DNA from: Bacillota bacterium | GTDB lineage: Bacteria > Bacillota > Clostridia > Oscillospirales > Oscillospiraceae | Assembly: GCA_023386265.1 (NCBI GenBank) | Contig: JAEWKA010000005.1 | Location: 62,001 to 126,000, forward strand | Direction: 5' to 3' | Length of the DNA stretch: 64,000 nucleotides | Shown: in pieces, positions 16,778-24,113 of the stretch | How positions within the stretch are numbered: the stretch's first letter is position 1 | How the letters are laid out: each line of letters opens with the position of its first letter | Position numbers and translations under genes: made by a program | The notes under the pieces: generated by a model | The model's input: only the letters and a program-made list of their open reading frames with translations | Database searches by the model: none | What the model was told of the DNA's origin: nothing

Positions 16778-16813
16778 ATGTCGGTTCTGTTTGTTATGGA
16801 GATCCATAACTGA
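16778..16813 (+). CDS. 11-residue leader peptide MSVLFVMEIHN
   Basis: ATG at 16778 has GGAG with seven-base spacing and ends at TGA 16811-16813, 21 bases after the predicted transcript start. The last codons form the GTTATGGA/TCCATAAC hairpin. The placement of a well-initiated mini-gene inside the pairing region of a two-terminator leader is the layout of ribosome-mediated attenuation, as used by antibiotic-resistance genes of Firmicutes. Confidence 0.65.
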   Translation: MSVLFVMEIHN

Positions 16814-16911
16814 ATATTGTTGCAAAAGGCGTTGCAGTGCGGGGGAAACCCCTTATTATTGCTACCCTTTTGAGAGACATACCTAACAGACTGCTTCAAT
16901 AATAAGCGATG

Positions 16912-16945
16912 CGTGGTAAGGTTTTACTTATCGCGCCGTTTTTAT
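16912..16945 (+). terminator. Leader terminator 1
   Basis: GCGTGGTAAG pairs with CTTATCGCGC (16911-16936, G-U pairs allowed) and is followed by CGTTTTTATATT. It ends the leader at about 190 nucleotides. Confidence 0.8.
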
Positions 16946-16956
16946 ATTGAGATTTT

Positions 16957-17018
16957 TGCCCGCAGGGAGCATTCTGCACTTTTATAGGTGTGGTATGTCT
17001 TTGCGGGCATTTTGTTTT
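16957..17018 (+). terminator. Leader terminator 2
   Basis: TGCCCGCA (16957-16964) pairs with TGCGGGCA (17002-17009). Inner weaker pairs (GCAT/ATGT, GCAC/GTGT) lengthen the stem, and TTTTGTTTT follows. It is the second barrier before the MutS2-like gene, which starts 24 bases later. Confidence 0.85.
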
Positions 17019-17041
17019 AATATAGAAAGGACTGACATAAA

Positions 17042-18967
17042 TTGAACAACTTTAAAACACTTGAGTTTGATATAATACTCGAAAAATTAGCGGAAAAAGC
17101 ACTCTCCGAAACTGCCAAGACCCGTTGCTTTAAACTCAAGCCATCATTGAGCGAGGCTGAGGTGAGGCGTTGGATGGACGAGACGACACAGTCAAGACAG
17201 ATAATTGAACAGACAGGAACGCCGCCGCTATCCTCAATGACCGAGCTTGAAAAAATCATCGACTTTATAAATATAGAAGCAATGCTCATGCCCGAACAGA
17301 TAGAACATGTGCTGACCTTCCTTGTTTCGTGCAGGAAAATGAAAGAATATCTCAGAAAGGCAGAGGTAACAGGACTTAATATAGCGTGTTACGGTGGATC
17401 AATCGTTGAAATGCAAGAGCTTGAAAATGAAATCAAGCGATGCATTGTGAGCGGCGCTGTTGCGGATAAGGCGTCAAGCCAGCTGGACGGAATCCGTCGG
17501 CAAATCATCATAACCGGCGACCAAATCAAGGAAAAGCTCGATGATCTTTTACGGAAAAATAAGGCTTGGTTTTCGGAAACCTTTGTCTCGGTGAGAAACG
17601 GTCGCTATACGCTGCCTGTAAAACGTGAGCACAGGAACGACGTTTCAGGAAGCGTAATCGAAATGTCCAACAAGGGAGGCACCTGCTTTATCGAGCCATC
17701 CTCCGTCGGAAAGCTTCAAACAAAGCTTGACGAATTGCATATTGAAGAGGACAGTGAAGTAAGGCGTATTCTATATTCCCTGACGTTAAGCATCAGCGAG
17801 AACCTGCGAGCTATCAAGCTAAATATGGAAGCCATGGAAACCCTAGACTTCTTGTTTGCAAAGGGGAAGCTGAGCATATCTATGAACGCGTCACCCGTGG
17901 ATATCACAACCGATAGAAAGATTAGCATAAAAAACGCCAGACACCCCTTGCTCAGCAGGGATTCTGCTGTGCCGTTGGACTTTAAAATTGGGCAGGAAAA
18001 CAGGGGAGTGGTCATCACGGGTCCGAATACCGGAGGCAAAACCGTCGCACTGAAAACAGTCGGGCTGCTTTCTCTAATGGCGCAGAGTGGTCTGCACGTC
18101 CCAGCCGAAAGAGGCAGCAGCTTTTGCATGCACAATATGGTCGTGTGCGACATTGGCGACGGGCAGAGCATAACTGAAAACCTGTCTACCTTCTCATCTC
18201 ATATGAAAAACGTAATTTCAATTCTTAAGCAGATAAGCGAGGAATCACTCGTCCTGCTTGACGAACTCGGTTCAGGAACAGACCCCGCGGAAGGTATGGG
18301 CATTGCAATCGGCGTTCTGGATGCGCTCCGTGAAAAAAACTGCATCTTTGTCGTGACAACGCACTACCCCGAAGTGAAGGAATACGCGGACAATACACCC
18401 GGGCTTGTCAATGCACGAATGGCGTTTGACAAAGATAGTCTCCTGCCGCTATATCGTCTTGAAATCGGAAAAGCCGGAGAAAGCTGCGCACTGTATATTG
18501 CGGAGCGACTTGGTATGCCTATGCAGGTTTTAAATCGCGCACACACAGCGGCATACGGAAATCAGAACGAAGTTACGAGCTATAAGGCGAACCCCTCACC
18601 TGATGAAAAGACGTTTATTCCGCCCAGAATTATAAGACAGGAAGCACGTAAGTCCGAAGTAAAGGACGGCGGAATCGCATTCAACATAGGAGACAGCGTA
18701 TTTGTCTATCCCCAAAAGGAAATTGGTCTTGTTTATGCCCGCGCGAACGAAAAGGGTGAGGTCGGCGTTCAGGTCAAGGGGGAGAAGAGGCTCATAAATC
18801 ACAAACGAATAAAGCTCAACGTGCCTGCAAGTGAGCTTTATCCGGAGGATTACGATTTTTCAATCGTGTTCGACACTGTGGAAAATCGCAAAGCAAGGCA
18901 CCTCATGGGAAAGCGCCATGAAGAAGGAAATATGATAATTATAAAAGAAGGGGAGAGCGAAAAATGA
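17042..18967 (+). CDS. MutS2-like ATPase lacking the Smr domain
   Basis: A 641-residue MutS-family protein of the MutS2 branch. It has the N-terminal core (LEFDIILEKLAEKAL), the clamp region (RNGRYTLPVKREHR, GGTCFIEPS) and the ATPase with Walker A GPNTGGKT, Walker B LVLLDELGSGTDP and TTHYPEVK. The C-terminus holds a KOW-like segment (FNIGDSVFVYPQKEIG) but stops about 140 residues before a normal MutS2 (~780) and has no Smr endonuclease domain. The start is TTG 17042 with AGAAAGG upstream. MutS2 of Bacillus acts on collided ribosomes (known); antibiotic-type attenuation upstream suggests a translation-stress role here (inference). It overlaps the GNAT gene by four bases. Confidence 0.85.
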   Translation: MNNFKTLEFDIILEKLAEKALSETAKTRCFKLKPSLSEAEVRRWMDETTQSRQIIEQTGTPPLSSMTELEKIIDFINIEAMLMPEQIEHVLTFLVSCRKMKEYLRKAEVTGLNIACYGGSIVEMQELENEIKRCIVSGAVADKASSQLDGIRRQIIITGDQIKEKLDDLLRKNKAWFSETFVSVRNGRYTLPVKREHRNDVSGSVIEMSNKGGTCFIEPSSVGKLQTKLDELHIEEDSEVRRILYSLTLSISENLRAIKLNMEAMETLDFLFAKGKLSISMNASPVDITTDRKISIKNARHPLLSRDSAVPLDFKIGQENRGVVITGPNTGGKTVALKTVGLLSLMAQSGLHVPAERGSSFCMHNMVVCDIGDGQSITENLSTFSSHMKNVISILKQISEESLVLLDELGSGTDPAEGMGIAIGVLDALREKNCIFVVTTHYPEVKEYADNTPGLVNARMAFDKDSLLPLYRLEIGKAGESCALYIAERLGMPMQVLNRAHTAAYGNQNEVTSYKANPSPDEKTFIPPRIIRQEARKSEVKDGGIAFNIGDSVFVYPQKEIGLVYARANEKGEVGVQVKGEKRLINHKRIKLNVPASELYPEDYDFSIVFDTVENRKARHLMGKRHEEGNMIIIKEGESEK

Positions 18968-19572
18968 ACATTAATATTCGTCTTGAAGTTGAAAAAGATT
19001 ATGAAGAGGTCGAAAACCTGACAAGAGAAGCTTTTTGGGATATGTATCAGCCCGGCTGCGACGAGCATCTTCTCGCGCATAAGCTCAGAAATGTTTCGGC
19101 ATTTATACCTGAGCTGGATTTTGTCGCGGAGCTGGACGGTCAGATAGTCGGGAATATCCTCTATTCAAAAGCAATAATTACAAGTGAAAAGGGCGAAGAG
19201 CACGAGGTTGTTACGTTCGGACCCTTGAGCGTGCTGCCTTCACATCAAAAGACAGGAATTGGCTCGAAGCTGATAAAGTATACGATAGAGCTGGCGAAGG
19301 CAATGGGCTATAAGGCCGTTGTGATTTTCGGAAACCCTGCCTATTACCACCGCTTCGGCTTCGTGAACGCGGAGGAGTTTCACATTACTACCTCGGACGG
19401 AGGAAACTTTGATGCGTTTATGGTGCTGGAGTTATTTGAGGGAGCCCTTCGGGGGATAAGCGGAAGGTTTCATGAGGATGCGGTTTTTCAAATAGATAAT
19501 GCGGAGCTTGAAGACTTCGAGAAGAAATTTCCATACAAAGAAAAACACATCACCGATACGCAGTTCAGGTAA
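18964..19572 (+). CDS. GNAT-family N-acetyltransferase (YhbS-like)
   Basis: A 202-residue acetyltransferase. Motif A is visible as FGPLSVLPSHQKTGIGSKL (acetyl-CoA pyrophosphate loop QKTGIG), followed by VVIFGNPAYYHRFGF, characteristic of the YhbS group. The acceptor is unknown. Its ATG overlaps the MutS2-like stop (ATGA), so it is under the same attenuator, and a terminator follows; a shared stress function is possible. Confidence 0.85.
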   Translation: MNINIRLEVEKDYEEVENLTREAFWDMYQPGCDEHLLAHKLRNVSAFIPELDFVAELDGQIVGNILYSKAIITSEKGEEHEVVTFGPLSVLPSHQKTGIGSKLIKYTIELAKAMGYKAVVIFGNPAYYHRFGFVNAEEFHITTSDGGNFDAFMVLELFEGALRGISGRFHEDAVFQIDNAELEDFEKKFPYKEKHITDTQFR

Positions 19573-19578
19573 AAAATA

Positions 19579-19614
19579 GCTGGAGAGCCTTTAAAATAAG
19601 GCACTCCGGCTTTT
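19579..19614 (+). terminator. Terminator after the GNAT gene
   Basis: GCTGGAGAGCCTT pairs with AAGGCACTCCGGC (one mismatch, one G-U) and TTTT follows (19611-19614). Confidence 0.75.
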
Positions 19615-19619
19615 CAGTA

Positions 19620-19648
19620 TTGCGGTTATCGGAAGAAAATGGTATAAT
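19620..19648 (+). promoter_or_regulatory. Promoter of the DUF3788 gene
   Basis: TTGCGG (19620-19625), 17 bases, TATAAT (19643-19648), 26 bases before the start codon. Confidence 0.65.
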
Positions 19649-19674
19649 CGATAAAAACTTTTGGAGGGATTAGC

Positions 19675-20100
19675 ATGGATTGGAACACACAATTCGGACC
19701 CGATAAACAGCCTACATTTGAAGATGTCGATAAATTCATTAATAGTGAACTTTGGCGCGAGCTTAGCACCGCGCTGCAGACGAGCTATAAGGTTTCGCCT
19801 CTTTTGAGCTATAGCAAATGCTCGGCTCAGCCCGGCTGGAACGTCAAATACAGAAAGGGCGGCAAGTCTCTCTGCACGCTGTATCCCATGGAGGGCTTTT
19901 TCATCGCGCTCGTCACGATAGGGAACAAGGAAACGAACGAAGTTGAGCAGACGCTTTCGTCTTACTCCGATTACACGCAGGAACTGTATAAGAGAACAGC
20001 ATTTTCCTGCGGCGGACGCTGGCTTATGATGAGCGTCACGGACAAAGCCGTGCTGGATGATGTGATAAATCTGGTTAATATAAGGGTAAAGGCAAAATAG
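19675..20100 (+). CDS. DUF3788 family protein
   Basis: A 141-residue cytosolic protein matching the DUF3788 pattern: a helix near the start (LWRELSTALQTSY), GWNVKYRKGGKSLCTLYP, FFIALVTIG and the end GGRWLMMSVTD. The family is small, often next to regulators, and of unknown function. The ribosome site is GGAGGG. A small gene follows 36 bases later and may be co-transcribed. Confidence 0.75.
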   Translation: MDWNTQFGPDKQPTFEDVDKFINSELWRELSTALQTSYKVSPLLSYSKCSAQPGWNVKYRKGGKSLCTLYPMEGFFIALVTIGNKETNEVEQTLSSYSDYTQELYKRTAFSCGGRWLMMSVTDKAVLDDVINLVNIRVKAK

Positions 20101-20136
20101 CCTTGAAAACTTGGCGTGATTAGGGGGAAAGCCGAA

Positions 20137-20325
20137 ATGTATTATAACTATCACGCAAAAGCAAAGCGACTCATCGCGGAAGGGCATCTGACAGGATATG
20201 AGCTGCTTGAACGCTATAACGGTATAAGCCCGTGCCTGCTGCTGTATTTTGAAAATAACAAGCCCATGCCGATTCGCGAGCATCGCTGGGAAGAGTATTT
20301 TCCGCTGATAAATGAGGGGAAATAG
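20137..20325 (+). CDS. Small protein of the 'thermostable hemolysin delta-VPH' annotation group
   Basis: 62 residues, beginning MYYNYHAKAKRLIAEGHL and ending KPMPIREHRWEEYFP. Proteins like this are common in Clostridia and sometimes carry the delta-VPH name; no toxin feature is visible, so the name should not be trusted. The start at 20137 is preceded by AGGGGG. The function is unknown. Confidence 0.6.
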   Translation: MYYNYHAKAKRLIAEGHLTGYELLERYNGISPCLLLYFENNKPMPIREHRWEEYFPLINEGK

Positions 20326-20345
20326 CGGTGTTTGCGCCCTATTGT

Positions 20346-20828
20346 CTACTCGTACTTCTTGCTCTGATGCAGCTTGAGTATTACAAAACGAGCAATCGGC
20401 TGTGCAATGCAGGACTCGACAAAAAATGAAATAGCGAAGTTACGAGGCCATTTGTAGAAAAACAAGCGTATTGGCTCCATGCTGAGATGGCGGCTTCCAA
20501 TCCAAGTGCCGATGACAGTCAGAAAGATTGACATTAATAATACAGTGAACATGATGTTTATCAAAACATGAGATTCGAAGCTATCTCCCTCTTTCACGAC
20601 CAGAGCGGTTAGGAGTTCTGCGGGTTTATAGGTTATTAAGACTAATGCGATTACAGCAAGCCAAATGAAAGGGATAACCTTTAAAGTATCAGCCCAAATA
20701 GACATGTGAAAGCCGACTTCGAAAAACGTAATAAGGGGCGCGATAATGTTGACAGAGATAATCGATATTACGGCCATAAACAATACGGATTCCTTTTTGC
20801 TGCGGGGTAATTTCATGTAAAATTCCAA
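20346..20828 (-). CDS. DUF2798-like membrane protein
   Basis: A 160-residue protein with four membrane helices (VLFMAVISIISVNIIAPL, VIPFIWLAVIALVLITY, INIMFTVLLMSIFLTVIG, FAISFFVESCIAQPIA) starting from KLPRSKKE, typical of DUF2798. The start is TTG 20828: AGGAGG lies eight bases before it but 20 bases before the nearest ATG. It is a lone gene between a convergent pair and a terminator. The function is unknown. Confidence 0.7.
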   Translation of the reverse strand: MEFYMKLPRSKKESVLFMAVISIISVNIIAPLITFFEVGFHMSIWADTLKVIPFIWLAVIALVLITYKPAELLTALVVKEGDSFESHVLINIMFTVLLMSIFLTVIGTWIGSRHLSMEPIRLFFYKWPRNFAISFFVESCIAQPIARFVILKLHQSKKYE

Positions 20829-20868
20829 GTATTTTTCCTCCTAGTTAATGCATTTGGGCAACAAATAA

Positions 20869-20897
20869 AGCACGAGACTTATAGGTAGTCTCGTGCT
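20869..20897 (-). terminator. Terminator of the radical SAM operon
   Basis: AGCACGAGACT / AGTCTCGTGCT, a perfect 11-bp stem with a seven-base loop. On the reverse strand it is followed by TTTATTTGTT. It lies 135 bases after the stop at 21032; nothing else is visible in that gap. Confidence 0.65.
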
Positions 20898-21031
20898 GAT
20901 TAATTCTACGCACCACATATTTATTTTCAATAATTATATAATAGAATTCGTTAAAAAGCAAGAATTGATTTTAGATTTCTACGACATCATGGGGCCTAGA
21001 CGATAGGACAAAGCTCCGCATCAGTTCGCAA

Positions 21032-21820
21032 TCAGTACGTCGTCGGATGAAGCAGATCGCTTACCTCCAGCATATTTTCCCAATACCTCTTTGGCATATG
21101 GGTCATTCTGCAGCGCGGATTCTCCCGGCCCTCGATGGCGATGGTGTTATAAAATTGTTTCCACAGTGATTGGTATCGAGCCTCGTTTTCTGAAATCTCC
21201 GGGAATGCCACATGATCAATCTGGAGTATCTTAGCTTTGCCATTTTGGTAAACTAGCGCGGCCTTATTTGTTTTATCGAAGATCATGAACTGCTCATTAT
21301 CGTACCGCAGGACAAAATGCTCTGCGATAAACGGTAGAACATAGTTTTTCGGGGTAATTGTAGAAACCAGCGCGCCGCCAACGTCAGAGAAGCGGACAAA
21401 GCCCTTCAGGAGATGCGCCTCGCGTAAAAGGTGCTTTTCCGCGTCCAGAAGCGGCACGACTACTGCGTCCCCCAGCTTATAACACAGCTTTCCGCCCTCA
21501 CGATAACCCCGCAAAAGGAATTCCAGAATTCGGAGTTCCTTTTTTTCAAGGCAACTGCAAAATACCGTCGTCACGAGCTCCATCGCGCGGTCAGAAATTT
21601 TGGAAGAGATTGAAGCACGCACTCGTTTCGCCTTAGCAGGGTCGGTCACGATAGTGCGCACATCGATGAGCGTCTGCGAGGCATCCTCCTCGCGCAGAAT
21701 CGCAAACGGAAGCTCGCCTGAGTAAACGCTTTCAAACACACAGCATAAAAAACCGTCAAAGCTTCCGTCATAGATATAAATGACGTCGGCAGTAGCAGCT
21801 AAAGGCTTGATGCCAGACAT
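21032..21820 (-). CDS. TIGR03915-type DNA-metabolism protein
   Basis: A 262-residue protein with the family's opening IYIYDGSFDGFLCCVFE, a middle ARRV-like helical part, and the C-terminal segment LWKQFYNTIAIEGRENPRC ending RYWENM. It is invariably paired with the radical SAM protein encoded just upstream; the pair is annotated as putative DNA modification/repair, with no known reaction. It overlaps the radical SAM gene by 22 bases and has its own GGAGGAG site, so the two are made together. Confidence 0.85.
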   Translation of the reverse strand: MSGIKPLAATADVIYIYDGSFDGFLCCVFESVYSGELPFAILREEDASQTLIDVRTIVTDPAKAKRVRASISSKISDRAMELVTTVFCSCLEKKELRILEFLLRGYREGGKLCYKLGDAVVVPLLDAEKHLLREAHLLKGFVRFSDVGGALVSTITPKNYVLPFIAEHFVLRYDNEQFMIFDKTNKAALVYQNGKAKILQIDHVAFPEISENEARYQSLWKQFYNTIAIEGRENPRCRMTHMPKRYWENMLEVSDLLHPTTY

Positions 21821-23115
21821 AATACCGTCTCCTCCACAGCTTCGGTTATGGACTTCACATCCCGAGTCGTCGGCAATCGGGAACCCGTCATATCCTGAAA
21901 AAGGGACAGCTGCTCCATTCCGAAAGAATAAATATTCGGATCAATCAGCGCTCTAACGGTCATTTCCTTACTTGGCTGAGTGCTTGGAGGCCAATCGGAG
22001 GCTAGGATAAAATACTGCGCCCGCTTCAAAACCACTCCGATGCGCTTAAGCTCCACAACACCCAAGCGTCCGTTCCTGCGCGCAATCACAATGCGCCGCG
22101 CGCTTGTCGGACCGATACCGGGAACGCGGAGCAGAGCCTCAAGCTCAGCGGTATTCACATCCACAGGAAACTCCTGCATGTTGTTGATCGCCCAATTACA
22201 CTTCGGGTCGAGATAGGGGTTGAAATTCGGCGTCTCCGGACTCAGGATTTCCTCTGCCGCAAAGCCGTATTGCCGCATAAGCCAGTCCGCCTGATAGAGG
22301 CGGTGCTCGCGCAGGAGCGGCGGCTTTGTTTCGAGAGCGGGTAGGAGAGAGTCCTCCACCGCGGGAATATACGCCGAGTAAAAGACGCGTTTGAGCGCAT
22401 ATTTGCCGTACATCGCCTCGGCGAGATTTATAATCTGGTAATCTGTCTCCGGACTTGCGCCGATGATCATCTGCGTCGCCTGTCCGGCCGGAGCGAACTT
22501 CGGCGCTTTTTTGTAGACGACCAGCTCCTGGCGGCTCTGCTCAGACTCAACACAAATCTGTTTCATGGGCGAAAAAATGGCTTCCCGCTTTTTGTTTGGG
22601 GCGAGCCTAAGCAGGCTCTGTTCGCTTGGCAGCTCGACGTTGATACTGAGCCGGTCAGCCAGAAGTCCTAGCCTGCGTACAAGCTCCGGAGATGCGCCGG
22701 GAATGGTCTTCGCGTGGATATAGCCCCAGAAATTGTGCTTATATCGAAGAAGATGCAGAACCTGAATTAACTGCTCCATAGTGTAATCCGGATTGCGGAT
22801 AACGCCGCTGGAGAGAAAAAGACCCTCTATATAGTTGCGTCTGTAGAATTCAATTGTCAGCTCAGCGAGCTCTTCCGGCGTGAAGGTCGCGCGGCGACAG
22901 TCGTTGCTCGAACGGTTCACGCAGTATTTACAGTCATAAATGCAGGAGTTTGTCATCAGCACTTTCAAGAGACTGATGCATCTGCCATCAGCGGAAAATG
23001 AGTGACAGCATCCGGACGGAACGGTTTTTCCGGGCCTGTCCGCGCCGGACGAGGTGCAGGCCGCGTCATACTTGGCGCTGTCTGCCAGGATCGTCAGTTT
23101 TTCCATTAAATCCAT
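21799..23115 (-). CDS. Radical SAM protein with C-terminal helix-hairpin-helix (TIGR03916-type)
   Basis: A 438-residue protein. The 4Fe-4S motif is CIYDCKYC (C-x3-C-x2-C) near residue 60, in a TIM-barrel with GLFLSSGVI and RLSINVELPS. A helix-hairpin-helix DNA-binding segment follows near residue 335 (ALLRVPGIGPTSARRI). The family is called putative DNA modification/repair radical SAM protein; the substrate is unknown. The start at 23115 has AGGAG seven bases upstream and lies 13 bases after the stop of the LexA-like gene, making a three-gene operon. Confidence 0.88.
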   Translation of the reverse strand: MDLMEKLTILADSAKYDAACTSSGADRPGKTVPSGCCHSFSADGRCISLLKVLMTNSCIYDCKYCVNRSSNDCRRATFTPEELAELTIEFYRRNYIEGLFLSSGVIRNPDYTMEQLIQVLHLLRYKHNFWGYIHAKTIPGASPELVRRLGLLADRLSINVELPSEQSLLRLAPNKKREAIFSPMKQICVESEQSRQELVVYKKAPKFAPAGQATQMIIGASPETDYQIINLAEAMYGKYALKRVFYSAYIPAVEDSLLPALETKPPLLREHRLYQADWLMRQYGFAAEEILSPETPNFNPYLDPKCNWAINNMQEFPVDVNTAELEALLRVPGIGPTSARRIVIARRNGRLGVVELKRIGVVLKRAQYFILASDWPPSTQPSKEMTVRALIDPNIYSFGMEQLSLFQDMTGSRLPTTRDVKSITEAVEETVLCLASSL

Positions 23116-23128
23116 AGGCTCGCTCCTG

Positions 23129-23725
23129 TCACCACTTTGTCTTTGTCTCCACAACCTTGCCGAAAATCATAAGCTGCTCCAATTCATGCCCGCGGAGCGT
23201 GACGGTTTCGTATGCATCATTAAACGGGACGAGCGTGACCGACCCATCCGAATAGCAGTATTTTTTCAGCGTGGCTTCGCCATCCCCGTAGATGACCACG
23301 CCGAGGTCGCCGTTTTTCAGGTCGGACTGTAGACGGACAAGCGCAAGGTCACCCTCGCGAATATACGGGAACATCGAATCGCCTTTTACAACGAGGTAGC
23401 GGTATTCATCGGCATTCGTCACTTCGGCAAGCGCGCTGCCCAAGTCTTCTTCGAGCGCGAGGGCGTCGTAACCGGCCTTCACAGTGCCGATAATTCGTAC
23501 GCTTGAAGACGATCCTGTCGAGATGAACGCATCGGTCATATCGAGAAGGTAATCCGTTGAAACACCGAAAAATCCTGCAATGCGGGAAATTGTCTCCGGC
23601 TCCGGCAGCGTACGTCCCGCCTCCCACTTAGCGATAGCCTGTTGCGTTACGCCAAACCGAGCCGCAAGCTCCCCCTGTGTGAGCCGGAGTTCTTTTCGCA
23701 GCTGTTTTAGTTTTTCTGAAAGCAT
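23129..23725 (-). CDS. LexA-like repressor (XRE HTH plus S24 peptidase)
   Basis: A 198-residue regulator. The XRE HTH (LTQGELAARFGVTQQAIAKW) occupies residues 15-60. The S24 domain has the catalytic Ser in KGDSMFPY and Lys in EATLKKY, and KAGYD contains an Ala-Gly bond at the normal autocleavage place. It could therefore be inactivated by RecA-stimulated self-cleavage, as LexA and phage repressors are (known family behaviour). The start at 23725 has GAGGTGA. It sits ahead of the radical SAM pair, and a perfect palindrome lies in its promoter. Confidence 0.88.
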   Translation of the reverse strand: MLSEKLKQLRKELRLTQGELAARFGVTQQAIAKWEAGRTLPEPETISRIAGFFGVSTDYLLDMTDAFISTGSSSSVRIIGTVKAGYDALALEEDLGSALAEVTNADEYRYLVVKGDSMFPYIREGDLALVRLQSDLKNGDLGVVIYGDGEATLKKYCYSDGSVTLVPFNDAYETVTLRGHELEQLMIFGKVVETKTKW

Positions 23726-23745
23726 GATCTTCACCTCTAAAAACA

Positions 23746-23774
23746 ATAATACAACCATAGGTTGTATTTGTAAA
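23746..23774 (-). promoter_or_regulatory. Promoter of the repressor/radical SAM operon
   Basis: Reverse strand: TTTACA (23774-23769), 17 bases, TATTAT (23751-23746). Confidence 0.75.
23749..23767 (-). promoter_or_regulatory. Operator palindrome between -35 and -10
   Basis: ATACAACC-ATA-GGTTGTAT is a perfect 8-3-8 palindrome filling the spacer of the repressor's own promoter. It is the obvious binding site for the XRE/S24 protein and implies autorepression of the whole operon. Confidence 0.75.
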
Positions 23775-23793
23775 GAAAATTTTTAAATACCCC

Positions 23794-23822
23794 TTGCAAA
23801 TAGTTTTTAATGGATTTATCGT
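23794..23822 (+). promoter_or_regulatory. Possible promoter of the 68-residue protein gene
   Basis: TTGCAA (23794-23799), 17 bases, TATCGT (23817-23822). The -10 is weak and abuts the large dyad. Confidence 0.4.
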
Positions 23823-23851
23823 ATGTTTTAAAGATGTCCTTTAAAACATAC
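23821..23851 (+). promoter_or_regulatory. Perfect 13-bp dyad, candidate operator
   Basis: GTATGTTTTAAAG and CTTTAAAACATAC flank five bases. It lies at the predicted transcript start of the next gene and has no T run, so an operator is more likely than a terminator. Confidence 0.5.
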
Positions 23852-23889
23852 TGAAGGAAACGGATGGTATGATTAGGGAGTGAATGAGC

Positions 23890-24096
23890 ATGAGTAAATA
23901 CAACACCCTTTGGGAATATGTGCAGCGGCGCGGAGAGGAGTCCTTCCGTCTGTCCTTTGATGAAATCGGCACCATTGCCGGAGTGCCGCTCGACCACTCC
24001 TTTTTGACCTACAAGAAGGAACTGGCCGCGTACGGATATCAGGTCGGCAAGATTTCCATGAAGGAGCAGACGGTGCTTTTCAGCAAGCTGGACTGA
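23890..24096 (+). CDS. Small DUF7662-like protein
   Basis: 68 residues: KYNTLWEYVQRRGEESFRL, then FDEIGTIAGVPLDHSFL and YGYQVGKISMKEQTVLF. It looks like a compact winged-helix-type fold; similar small proteins (DUF7662-like, recalled) occur throughout Firmicutes with unknown function. ATG 23890 is nine bases from GGGAG, whereas ATG 23884 is too close. It is divergent from the LexA-like operon. Confidence 0.6.
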   Translation: MSKYNTLWEYVQRRGEESFRLSFDEIGTIAGVPLDHSFLTYKKELAAYGYQVGKISMKEQTVLFSKLD

Positions 24097-24113
24097 GTGC
24101 CTAGCATGGATTC

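Larger units (their letters stand above)
16757..17018 (+). ncRNA. Structured attenuator leader RNA
   Basis: The leader holds a short open frame, then mutually exclusive pairings. In one fold TCTGTT (16786-16791) pairs with AACAGA (16885-16890), TATG with CATA (16878-16881) and CAAAAGG (16823-16829) with CCTTTTG (16866-16872), around a GGGG-GAAA-CCCC hairpin. In the other, GTTATGGA/TCCATAAC (16793-16810) and CTTATTATTG/CAATAATAAG (16852-16861 with 16897-16906) form, followed by terminator 1. The first helices use bases inside the leader frame, so a ribosome there would decide which forms. No known riboswitch class was recognised. Confidence 0.7.

Noticed and set aside
16757..16945. 6S RNA
   Set aside because: Length (about 190 bases) and the perfect promoter fit, but the RNA contains a well-initiated mini-gene, ends in its own terminator hairpin and shows no long end-to-end pairing. 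A leader attenuator explains it better. A covariance search would settle it.
20137..20325. Haemolysin
   Set aside because: The delta-VPH name circulates by annotation transfer; no signal peptide or membrane-lytic feature is present.
23129..24096. Prophage remnant around the S24 repressor
   Set aside because: No integrase, terminase, structural or lysis genes; the operon partners are chromosomal DNA-metabolism proteins.
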